Of a stretch of DNA of 64,000 nucleotides, positions 25,536 through 33,082 are shown piece by piece; within the stretch, counting starts at the first letter, position 1, and each line of letters opens with the position of its first letter. A program made the position numbers and the translations under genes. Under the pieces are notes generated by a model, which did not search any database, was not told the origin of the DNA, and saw only the letters and a list, made by a program, of their open reading frames with translations. Source of the DNA: Streptomyces atratus (lineage in GTDB: Bacteria > Actinomycetota > Actinomycetes > Streptomycetales > Streptomycetaceae); assembly GCF_900119365.1 (NCBI RefSeq), contig NZ_FPJO01000016.1, forward strand, positions 1 to 64,000, given 5' to 3'.

Positions 25536-26644
25536 GCGAGCTCCTTGATCATGTCGGGCTGCTGGGGGATCTGCCCCTGTGCGGCCTCAGCGTCGTCGGC
25601 CGTGGTCTTATTCAGGCCGGGGTTCTGCTGTGCCCACTCCTCGGGAGAGGGGAAGCCTTCGCGGTCACGCACGCGGCCGTACTGCTCGTCGAGGATGTCC
25701 CAAGCGAGGGTCTCCGGGTTGTCCGCGAAGCGCAGGCTCCGCTGCCCGAGCGACTCCACGATCTCAAGCTGAGGGTGGCTCTCGACGAGGGCTTCGATCG
25801 ACCTACCAAGCTCCGGCTCGCGCATGTGGAAAGCGCGGCCAGGCGCACCGGGCTCGCTGGCGAGACGGGCAAGCGAGATGGAGTCCGGCTTACGACTGAA
25901 GCGAGCCGCGTAGTCGAGACAAGCGTGCACGAGGACACGGGGCGGGAGGCTGGGGCGGATGCCGCTGGTAAAGCGGTACGTGCGCTCCTTGCCGCGGCCT
26001 CCTTGGAACTCCAGAAGTCCCAACTCACGGAAGGGGCACAGGAGGGAGTCCTCGAAGCTGCCGGGCGAGAGCGGGTTCGCGTCGGGGTCCGGCGCGTACA
26101 TCTTGATGAAGCACTCGACGTCTCGGCTGATCGACTCAGGCGCCGGCCACTTGTCGCGGTCGAAGCTGTTGTGTACTTCACGCGTGATGAGGGTGGTCAT
26201 TTCCTCGACCGTGACCCGAGCGAGCGGCGCGAGGTGGAACATCACGTACCAGCTTGGGGCGAGGCACTTGGCCTCCTTGCTTCCTGATACCAGCCACCAG
26301 TGCAACAACCAGAGGCTGCCCGTGTCCTCGAGGTAGGGGTCGGCGCCCTCTTCGTCCAGGAGCCATCGGGCACGCCATGTCGGGGTGGCTGCAAGCGCCC
26401 GCGCCTGTAGGTCGGCGCTGCGGTACTCGTGGCTGAGCTTGAACGCCTGCGACCAGTAACGCATGGAATAGACCATGTTCTTGCCCACCCCCAAGCGCAC
26501 GAGCGCATCAGGGGAGTGGAAGAGCATCTCGTCCTTCTTGACCTGCAGGTATGCCTTGTGCAGCCAGCCGAAGCGCGGGGGGAAGCTCTCGTGCCTGTTG
26601 AATTTCAGTCCGACGATGTCGGAGGAGAGGCGGCCTTCTGGCAT
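25532..26644 (-). CDS. sspB: SspB-like DUF4007 protein (DNA nickase)
   Basis: A 370-aa DUF4007 protein. The family signature is visible at the N-terminus: F-N-R-H-E-S-F-P-P-R-F-G-W-L-H-K and later G-V-G-K-N-M-V-Y-S-M-R-Y-W. In characterised Ssp systems this protein nicks DNA at the modification site so that sulfur can be inserted into one strand. I start it at ATG 26644 (M-P-E-G-R-L-S-S-D-I-V-G). The open frame upstream overlaps the sspA coding region antisense-style and is not protein-like. It is 52 bases downstream of sspA and overlaps sspC by four bases. Confidence 0.88.
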   Translation of the reverse strand: MPEGRLSSDIVGLKFNRHESFPPRFGWLHKAYLQVKKDEMLFHSPDALVRLGVGKNMVYSMRYWSQAFKLSHEYRSADLQARALAATPTWRARWLLDEEGADPYLEDTGSLWLLHWWLVSGSKEAKCLAPSWYVMFHLAPLARVTVEEMTTLITREVHNSFDRDKWPAPESISRDVECFIKMYAPDPDANPLSPGSFEDSLLCPFRELGLLEFQGGRGKERTYRFTSGIRPSLPPRVLVHACLDYAARFSRKPDSISLARLASEPGAPGRAFHMREPELGRSIEALVESHPQLEIVESLGQRSLRFADNPETLAWDILDEQYGRVRDREGFPSPEEWAQQNPGLNKTTADDAEAAQGQIPQQPDMIKELA

Positions 26645-26696
26645 TACGGTCGAACCCTTCAGTTCAAGGTGAGAGTGCGAAGTCTTGGGGCGCCGG

Positions 26697-27872
26697 TCAA
26701 GGGCTGTCGGTGGGATACATAGCGGTGTGTACAGAGGTGACAGCCCCAACTGTGGCTTCAACGGCGCGGCGAATTTCCTGCTCCGTCGTGGCATAGCCCA
26801 ACGAGAAGCGGATGGTGGAGTCGGCGTCCTCCCGGCTGAGACCCATGGCGACCAAGACATGGCTCGGGCTCGGTGCCCCGGCGGAGCACGCACTGCCATC
26901 GGATGCGGCTACGTCAGGCATCGCAGCGAGAAGCGCGTCGGCTGGGACACCCGGAAAGCTGATGCTCGTGACGCCGGGTAGCCGTGGTGCCGCTGCGCCA
27001 TTGACGTGGCTTCCAGGGAGCTGCGCCAGGAGTTCGCCCTCCAGGAGATCGCGCAGCTTGGTGATGCGGGGTGCTTCATCGTCGAGCTGTCGGTGAACGG
27101 CCTCGGCTGCGGCTCCCATGCCGGCGATGCCAGGGACATTGAGCGTTCCAGCGCGCCAGCCGCGCTCATGGCCTCCGCCGAAGACCAGTGGGCGTTGAGT
27201 CAGAGGAGTGTTGCGACGAATGAACAGTGCGCCAACCCCCTGTGGCCCGCCGAACTTGTGGGCAGACAGTGAGAGTAGATCGACGTCGAGGTCACCCAGG
27301 TCGAGGGGAAGGCGGCCAACGTACTGTGTCGCGTCCGTGTGGACGAGCGCGCCTGCCAAGTGTGCGGCCTCGATCACGGGAACAAGATCGACGATCACTC
27401 CGGTCTCATTGTTCGCCAGCATGATGGAGACGAGGGCCACCCCGCCCTGTTGAAGCGCAGACCTGAAGGCATTCAGGCCGATCTGCCCCTCGCTGCCGAC
27501 GGGCAAGATCGCGAGGCGCCCCGGAGCGTCCCCTGTGAGCGCTCGGGCGGTTTCCAGGACAGCCGGGTGCTCGACCGCCGAGGTGATGATGCAACCGCTC
27601 TGGGCATAAGCAGCCTGCAGCGCAAGGTTATTGGCTTCGGTTGCCCCCGAGGTGAAGATGAGCTCACCGGGGGAGCAGTTCAGCAGTTCAGCGACCTGAC
27701 GACGTGCTTTGTCTACCCTGGTCGCAGCGTCACGGCCAGGGTGATGGATGCTGGAAGCATTGCCTACGGCGGTGAGGGCTTCGTATGTAGCCTTGAGTGC
27801 CGCCGGGCGCATTGGAGTGGTGGCGTTGTAGTCGAGGTACACCGACTGCACGCTGTATGCGTCTGATGCCAT
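26697..27872 (-). CDS. sspA: SspA-like cysteine desulfurase
   Basis: A 391-aa PLP-dependent cysteine desulfurase of the NifS/IscS type. It has Y-L-D-Y-N-A-T-T-P at the start, the PLP lysine in S-L-S-A-H-K-F-G-G-P-Q-G, and the sulfur-accepting Cys in S-A-C-S-A-G on the flexible loop. It supplies the persulfide sulfur for DNA phosphorothioation. I chose ATG 27872 because AGGTGGGG lies just before it; the frame opens 25 codons earlier without conservation. It is the first gene of the minus-strand sspABCD operon and is divergent from sspE. Confidence 0.92.
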   Translation of the reverse strand: MASDAYSVQSVYLDYNATTPMRPAALKATYEALTAVGNASSIHHPGRDAATRVDKARRQVAELLNCSPGELIFTSGATEANNLALQAAYAQSGCIITSAVEHPAVLETARALTGDAPGRLAILPVGSEGQIGLNAFRSALQQGGVALVSIMLANNETGVIVDLVPVIEAAHLAGALVHTDATQYVGRLPLDLGDLDVDLLSLSAHKFGGPQGVGALFIRRNTPLTQRPLVFGGGHERGWRAGTLNVPGIAGMGAAAEAVHRQLDDEAPRITKLRDLLEGELLAQLPGSHVNGAAAPRLPGVTSISFPGVPADALLAAMPDVAASDGSACSAGAPSPSHVLVAMGLSREDADSTIRFSLGYATTEQEIRRAVEATVGAVTSVHTAMYPTDSP

Positions 27873-28331
27873 AGAGTGCCCCACCTGCCGCGATTCGCTC
27901 CTTACGTCACTCCTGGTGGCTGTTCTCGCCGGTAGCTCATGCTCCACCAGGAGCGCCCTGAGATCCTAACGGACGCACGTACCCCTTGAGGCAAGCTCGC
28001 TGGAACAACGCCTTTCAGCCACGCGGAGCATCGACATCGCTACGGTCCGAGCCGAAGATTTTCCGAGCGGCCCCCGAATGCCAGCACCCCGGTCTAGGCT
28101 TGATCGAGTGTTGCAGCTCATACGCGTCCGATGGTCATGGCGTGCGCCCTTGTCAAAGGGGGGTGGGTATGCGGTCGAGGTCGGGGGGCTCGCATCGCAG
28201 CACAAGCCGGATAGTGATGCATCCCTAGCGTGCGCGTCACAACACCGGTTTTCTCCCCGGCGGATGGTAAGGGTGCTGCGGCGGCTCTGCAGGTTCGCGG
28301 TGTCGTCAGACGAGATCACGGGAGATCATGG
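27873..28331. promoter_or_regulatory. Divergent promoter region between sspA and sspE
   Basis: About 460 bases that must contain promoters for both the modification operon and the restriction gene. GGAG at 28321 is the ribosome site for the sspE ATG at 28332. No clear operator repeat was found. A shared regulatory region would fit the need to express modification before restriction (inference). Confidence 0.5.
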
Positions 28332-30716
28332 ATGGAAGCGCGGGAGATCTTCGATGCTGCGCCGCGGGCAGTGGCAGAATTCCTCAGCGAAACGGGGCAG
28401 GGACTGTACATCCCGCCCTATCAGCGGGCGTATAGCTGGGAAAATGCGAAGGTCAAACGGTTGATCGCTGACGTCGCCCACGGACTTGAGCAGATCACGG
28501 AGTTTGAAGACTCGATCTGCTTCCTCGGAACCGTGATTGCGTTGCGAGATCTGCAGTACACGACAGTCGAGCCAATCGATCGCCCCATGGTGCCCCCCAA
28601 GGTCATGACCATCATCGACGGGCAGCAACGACTCACTACGCTGCTACTGCTGACCACGGTGTTGCACGAAGAGATCAGTGTCCGCGCCGGCAAGTTGCCC
28701 AAGACCGACGGTGAAGCGAGAGATTGGTGCTACAACCAGGCCATCGACGTTACGAGTCGATTGACCGACACCTTCGAAGAAGACATGCGGTACGGCAAGG
28801 GCGACTTTCGCTACTACCCCCGCATGGTTCGCTCGTACCACGACGTCTGGTCCCGAGATTCAGGTAGGGCAAAGTACGACTCCCCCATCGGGTACTACCT
28901 GCATCAGTACGGTCGGTACGCGCGCGACGAGTCAAACCCGAAGGACTACAAGCACGTCTCTTTTGTCGAGGGCGAAGCCGCGGACGCCAACTCTCAGGCC
29001 CACAAGACACTTGAGAGTATCCGGGCCTTCGTTCGCAGGACACTTCGCAGTGCTGTCTCTCCATCGAGAAACACGCGAGAAGACGAAACCGAGATTCCGT
29101 CGACCAGGGCAATTGGCGAGTCTCAGAAGCTGCAGGAAGCTCTGTTCAACAGCCCGTTCCCCGCAGCCGTGGTGGAGGCCGCGAACGGCGACGATCGTAT
29201 TGGCTCACTCCTCCGCCTGATCGTGTTCGCCAACTACCTGTTGAACCGAGTGACTGTCGCCGTAGTGACTGCCAAGCGCGAAGACTACGGGTTCGATATG
29301 TTTGAAGCTCTCAATACGACGGGGCAGCCACTCACTGCCATCGAAACGTTCAAGCCAAAGGCGATTCAGAACGAGGGCCTCAACGAGTGGAATGGATCTG
29401 ATTCCTACACCTACTTCGACACCGTCGAAAAATACCTCGACGGGGCAACCTCGGCTGATCAGCGGCAGACTGCAACAAGTAACATCCTAATCCCCTTCGC
29501 CCTACTCCATGATGGCCAGCGACTGAGTAAGAGGCTCAGTGAGCAACGGCGGTACCTGCGAACTGCTTTCGACAAAGAGCCGGACAAGGTGGGGCGCCGA
29601 ACTTTCCTGCACGCCTTGGCCGAGGTAACCCGCTTCGTATCAGGTCCCTGGGGCGCTCCAGAGAGCCTCCCGGAATATGCCGACGACGCGCTACGTCAAC
29701 AAGCGGCGCTGTGCTTGCAGGTACTCGGCGAAGCGAAGCATGACATTGTGATCGCCCCGCTTACCCGGTACTTCGCTGCGCACCAGCTGAGCTCTGGTGA
29801 ACACCTCGACCGGCAGGCCAGCGAGTATCTAACGGCCGTACGGGCCTGCGGAGCCTTCTTCGCCCTGTGGCGTGGTGCGTTCGGAGGCACACATGGCATT
29901 GACAACGTCTACCGCAAGCTCATGACGTACCACGCCACGAGTAGTGGTCCTCGATTCCCACGCTTCGGCCAGCAACTCACGACCGTCCCACCGGTTGAGG
30001 ACATGCTGGGCTTCCTACGTCAACAGCTGCAAGCTGAGGGCATTGATGGCAAGAGCCAGTGGGTTGCCAAGGCAGCAGCCACACCGGTCTACACCAGCAA
30101 TCGCCCCCTCTCCAGGCTGCTGCTGCTCGCAGCCTCAAGTGACTCCGCTCCAGACGAGGGAAGCCCTGGCCTGGTGACACAGGGAAGGAGGGGACTCCTC
30201 AGCACGCTGAACCTGAATCGCTGGAACAGCACTGACTTCGCCACCATCGAGCACATCGCGCCCCAGAATCCCGGAGCCAACGGCTGGGACATCAAGATCT
30301 ACGATGACTCGACAACTGTGCATACCCTCGGAAACCTCACGCTTTTGCCGACAGTCGAGAACTCGTCAGCCAGCGACCGGTCGTGGGAGTTGAAGCGGCT
30401 GATGTTCCGCGCCCTTTCCGCCACCACGATGGAGGAGGCGGAGAAGACTCTCGCGATGGCTTCCCGTGAAGGGATCTCTTTGGGGCAAGGAGCAGAAGCA
30501 ATCATCCACCGGGCACGCTACCTCCCCCTCGTGTCGTCTCTTGCTAGGCGAGACGAGGATTGGACCGAGGAGTTCATTCGTGAACGGTCTAATCGGCTTT
30601 GCGGCCTAGCATGGGATTCCCTTGCGCCATGGATTGGCCTTGAGGTGGAATCGCAAGGTTCTACTATTCCTGGACAGCGAGATTCGCTCCTTATCCCCGG
30701 TTCCGACCGCGCATAG
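28332..30716 (+). CDS. sspE: SspE-like restriction effector (DUF262 + DUF1524 HNH)
   Basis: A 794-aa protein with the two domains of SspE. At the N-terminus are P-P-Y-Q-R-A-Y-S-W (residues 28-36) and I-I-D-G-Q-Q-R-L-T-T-L (94-104), the DUF262 NTP-binding signature. At the C-terminus, from about residue 638, I-E-H-I-A-P-Q followed by L-G-N-L-T-L-L and an Asn is the DUF1524 HNH-type nuclease centre. Known SspE senses phosphorothioated host DNA through the first domain and damages phage DNA with the second. The start at ATG 28332 has a good GGAG. It is divergent from sspABCD, completing the system, and both key motifs look intact. Confidence 0.92.
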   Translation: MEAREIFDAAPRAVAEFLSETGQGLYIPPYQRAYSWENAKVKRLIADVAHGLEQITEFEDSICFLGTVIALRDLQYTTVEPIDRPMVPPKVMTIIDGQQRLTTLLLLTTVLHEEISVRAGKLPKTDGEARDWCYNQAIDVTSRLTDTFEEDMRYGKGDFRYYPRMVRSYHDVWSRDSGRAKYDSPIGYYLHQYGRYARDESNPKDYKHVSFVEGEAADANSQAHKTLESIRAFVRRTLRSAVSPSRNTREDETEIPSTRAIGESQKLQEALFNSPFPAAVVEAANGDDRIGSLLRLIVFANYLLNRVTVAVVTAKREDYGFDMFEALNTTGQPLTAIETFKPKAIQNEGLNEWNGSDSYTYFDTVEKYLDGATSADQRQTATSNILIPFALLHDGQRLSKRLSEQRRYLRTAFDKEPDKVGRRTFLHALAEVTRFVSGPWGAPESLPEYADDALRQQAALCLQVLGEAKHDIVIAPLTRYFAAHQLSSGEHLDRQASEYLTAVRACGAFFALWRGAFGGTHGIDNVYRKLMTYHATSSGPRFPRFGQQLTTVPPVEDMLGFLRQQLQAEGIDGKSQWVAKAAATPVYTSNRPLSRLLLLAASSDSAPDEGSPGLVTQGRRGLLSTLNLNRWNSTDFATIEHIAPQNPGANGWDIKIYDDSTTVHTLGNLTLLPTVENSSASDRSWELKRLMFRALSATTMEEAEKTLAMASREGISLGQGAEAIIHRARYLPLVSSLARRDEDWTEEFIRERSNRLCGLAWDSLAPWIGLEVESQGSTIPGQRDSLLIPGSDRA

Positions 30717-30721
30717 CTTGC

Positions 30722-30753
30722 GTGGGGTCCGCCAGTAGTCTGGCGGACCCCAC
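30722..30753 (+). terminator. Perfect 14-bp terminator after sspE
   Basis: GTGGGGTCCGCCAG and CTGGCGGACCCCAC flank a TAGT loop, six bases after the sspE stop. Confidence 0.8.
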
Positions 30754-31041
30754 ACAAGCCAGCGCGTAAAGTTGGGGCTTCGCCCAGGTGCTTTCCGCCT
30801 GTGCCAGACAATGCGATTCGTGGCACGTTGATGGGCCATGCGTCCCCGAGTCGCTTCCAGATTTTCGGTATGACGCGCTGTTCGTCTCGCACGGTCGGCA
30901 GGGTTGCGAGGCTGCTGTCGCCGCTGACCGAGCCAAGTTTCATTCCGATGGAGTCCTGCGCTGCCTTCAGCTCGATCGATTGAATGGTGCGAGTCAGGGC
31001 GATCTTGATGGCATATGGTGACATCTCTCTCTAGTTCGAAA
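30754..31041. other. Possible gene remnant downstream of the Nudix-like gene
   Basis: On the minus strand an open frame starts at 31024 (M-S-P-Y-A-I-K-I-A-L-T-R-T-I-Q-S-I-E-L-K-A-A-Q) right after the Nudix-like gene, with AGAGAGAG before the ATG. The first 25 residues look protein-like, but the frame runs through the sspE terminator into antisense sspE. A truncated gene is the likeliest reading. Confidence 0.35.
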
Positions 31042-31509
31042 TCAGTAAAGAGAAATCGGCCCATCGGGGATCCAGCCCTCTACGTAACCGATGGTGAGTA
31101 GTACCACCCCCTCCGGATGAATTTGCCGCCTACGCCTCCTCAAGTCCGTGAGTTCCCACCGAGTGTGGGACGCGGATTTACGTGTGACTTCCCTGCTCTG
31201 CTCATCGCTGATGCGGACGATAAATGTGCGAGTTGCTGTGACGCGATCGAATTCCCAGTTGTCGCCGAACCGGGACTGTCGCAAGCCGTATGTGGATTCG
31301 AAGCGGGGGTCCTTGAGTTGGAATCGCTCGGCGAGAAATTCGACAGCGGCCCTCCGGAAGTCCGAGCCTGCGTTGATGCGCACCTGTGGGACCGTCCAGC
31401 CACTACAGCACCCACCGCACAGCAGGAGCCGGTGCTGGTCGTCGAGGAGCAGCAGGTAGGCGCGACGGTCGAGCCGGGGCCACGGAATGAAGGGCGAGGG
31501 CGTAGGCAC
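31042..31509 (-). CDS. Nudix-fold-like protein without a Nudix box
   Basis: A 155-aa protein. The opening R-R-A-Y-L-L-L-L-D-D-Q-H-R-L-L-L and W-T-V-P-Q-V-R-I-N-A-G resemble the first strands of Nudix hydrolases. The following helix (A-A-V-E-F-L-A-E-R-F) occupies the position of the Nudix box but lacks the R-E-x-x-E-E catalytic set. Later segments (R-T-F-I-V-R-I, R-W-E-L-T-D-L-R) continue the fold. It may be a ligand-binding rather than hydrolytic relative. It lies tail-to-tail with sspE across a terminator, in the defence island. The family call is tentative. Confidence 0.55.
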   Translation of the reverse strand: MPTPSPFIPWPRLDRRAYLLLLDDQHRLLLCGGCCSGWTVPQVRINAGSDFRRAAVEFLAERFQLKDPRFESTYGLRQSRFGDNWEFDRVTATRTFIVRISDEQSREVTRKSASHTRWELTDLRRRRRQIHPEGVVLLTIGYVEGWIPDGPISLY

Positions 31510-31789
31510 AGCTGTAACCCTGCATCCATGCTACTAGAGTAGCAACCTGCGGGATGGCACCTGGGTGACGACGCCGGTGCAGGATCCGCGACCGCACCTG
31601 TGGCGCTCGTGCACTGTCAGGCGAGGTGGGGGCGGTCGGTGGAGTTACCTCGTTGCAGCTGTCGTGACCCGCAGAAACTCTGGGGAGGCGTTTTGGAAAC
31701 GTGCGATCGCGTTTGGTGGCGTCGCAGCTCGCCGGCTCTGACCTGGGACGACGGAGTTTTCGACAGATCCCACGAAGGCGGACGAAGGC
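31510..31789. other. Spacer, no gene seen
   Basis: About 280 bases upstream of the Nudix-like gene, leading to the second copy of the tRNA 5' flank. It should include the promoter of the Nudix-like gene. Confidence 0.4.
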
Positions 31790-31914
31790 GAAGGCGGGGA
31801 TCTGTAGGAAAATGTGTGGGAAATTGCGGCGGAAGCCGCGATCCCGGACGCATCGATCCACTGATCCACCAGTGCGCCAGTGGACTGGCGCGCCGCCGTC
31901 AGTGTAGCGGGTGG
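31790..31914. repeat. tRNA-Arg 5' flank, displaced copy B
   Basis: 26 of 28 bases match 8753-8780 at the left end, and 15 of 15 match 8866-8880 at the right end, with 82 against 85 bases between. It begins with the last few bases of the tRNA 5' end but no tRNA follows. It marks the far side of the 23-kb block that contains the RiPP and Ssp loci. Confidence 0.65.
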
Positions 31915-31967
31915 GGATGCGCAGGTGAGGGGGTTACCCGCCCGACGCCGGGAGGGCAGCTGCCCGG

Positions 31968-32207
31968 TCAGCGCCGGGCGCGGGTCACCCTGCGAGGCTC
32001 TCCTGCTGTGCCGACGGCGATTCCGCGGGCGACGAGCCTGGCTCGGTGGGTTCCGCGCCAGGCGGTGTCGAGCACGGCGGCGACGACGCCTGGCGCGCGG
32101 TCGAGGATCTCGTGGGCGAGGCGCAGGGCTGTACTTGCCTCTTCCTTCCTGTCCGGGTCCTCTTCCGGGGACCGGTGGCGGGCGCCGTCGGCGTTCAGGA
32201 TGATCCG
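31968..32207 (-). pseudogene. Fragment of a DDE transposase related to the one at 8964
   Basis: About 78 codons align with the middle of the intact transposase: R-I-I-L-N-A-D-G-A-R-H matches R-V-I-L-A-L-E-S-I-R-H, E-E-D-P-D-R-K matches K-E-D-P-D-R-E, and A-W-R-G-T-H-R-A-R-L-V-A-R-G-I matches A-L-R-G-K-H-R-A-P-L-I-A-E-G-L. Both ends of the protein are missing and the frame stops early. It stands next to copy B of the tRNA flank, just as the intact gene stands next to copy A. Confidence 0.75.
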
Positions 32208-32387
32208 GCTACGAGGCGGAGGGGCTGCCCATCGAAGGTTCGAGCGCACCGGACAGTGTGGGGTAAGCGGCGTCGCCCGCCTCTGTTGCCAGCCGGATGG
32301 GGCGGGAACGCCTCGTAAGGCCCGTTGAGAGTGCTCGCCTTGCAAACTCAAGGCGAGCACCCGTACCTGCATCCATGGCAGCTCACG

Positions 32388-32738
32388 TCACGCCGGCGTC
32401 GTCTGGCACTCCTCGCACCGCCGTACCGCCTGCCGCGCGGTGTTTCCCTCTGTCGCGGTTGCCGGGTAGCTGCTGCTCAACCGGTCCCAGAGTCCGGCCG
32501 GAGGTGTGGGGATCCAGCCCCAACGTGGTGCGGTCACCAGATCCTCGGTCAGGTGGGTACAGGCTCCGGGAAGGTGTGCGTACTGCGTAGGGGAGATCAG
32601 AATCGTGTCCGCAGGGAAGCGCCGCCACTCCTGCCGGGGCGAGGCTGCGGGACGCGCCTTTGGCGCGGATCCGTCGGGCGGGCACGCACAGCCCATTCCG
32701 ATGACGAAGTCACATCGATCGCAGCGCACTTCTGCCAT
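32388..32738 (-). CDS. Small CxxC protein, copy B of a duplicated gene
   Basis: A 116-aa paralogue of 15505-15855, alignable over its whole length without gaps. C-D-R-C and C-E-E-C pairs stand at the two ends, a C-A-C pair near residue 17, and W-R-R-F-P-A-D-T-I-L-I-S-P-T-Q-Y-A-H in the middle. The reading frame is intact, so it may still be expressed. The preserved Cys pairs and core suggest selection for a zinc-bound fold. The substitutions cluster at residues 15-35. Function unknown. Confidence 0.7.
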   Translation of the reverse strand: MAEVRCDRCDFVIGMGCACPPDGSAPKARPAASPRQEWRRFPADTILISPTQYAHLPGACTHLTEDLVTAPRWGWIPTPPAGLWDRLSSSYPATATEGNTARQAVRRCEECQTTPA

Positions 32739-32753
32739 GGCTCCGCCCCATCC

Positions 32754-32795
32754 TCACGTCGTACCAGTGTCCACACGATAGACAAATTTCCCGCC
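32754..32795 (-). pseudogene. C-terminal stub of a GNAT acetyltransferase
   Basis: Thirteen codons ending in TGA read G-G-K-F-V-Y-R-V-D-T-G-T-T, matching the end of the GNAT at 15870 (D-G-K-I-V-Y-R-V-D). The similarity stops abruptly upstream. The stub lies 15 bases from CxxC copy B, the same spacing and order as in copy A, so it is the deletion scar of a duplicated module. Confidence 0.65.
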
Positions 32796-32857
32796 CGCAC
32801 CACGGGCGCGCCGAGCTGCTCCTCCTGCACTCCGTCGCGTCGGCGGAGACGGCCTGA

Positions 32858-32989
32858 CGGGCGAAGGCCCTCTGGTCCCGGCTGAGTCCGGGGTGCCACT
32901 ACCGCCTGTACGAGCTCGGGCCCACGTACGACCAGGTACGGGCCTGGCGGACCGAGGCCGACGGCCTCGTCCTGAAACTGATCCACTGA
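32858..32989 (+). pseudogene. Possible C-terminal fragment of an unidentified gene
   Basis: After an in-frame TGA at 32855, the plus strand reads about 43 codons of protein-like sequence ending Y-E-L-G-P-T-Y-D-Q-V-R-A-W-R-T-E and L-K-L-I-H before a stop. No start codon fits, so it is probably the tail of a lost gene at the island border. Confidence 0.4.
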
Positions 32990-33082
32990 CTGTTCGTCAC
33001 CGTCTGGTTTCTGATAGTTGTTTCAGCGGGGAACGGGCACATGCCCGTGGCGGTGTCCCCCGGCACCGCAGGGAGGACGCAC

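Noticed and set aside
21064..27872. Reading the PAPS reductase and BrxC-like ATPase as BREX type 4
   Set aside because: No PglZ or BrxL is present, while DUF4007, a cysteine desulfurase and an SspE-type effector are, which fits Ssp.
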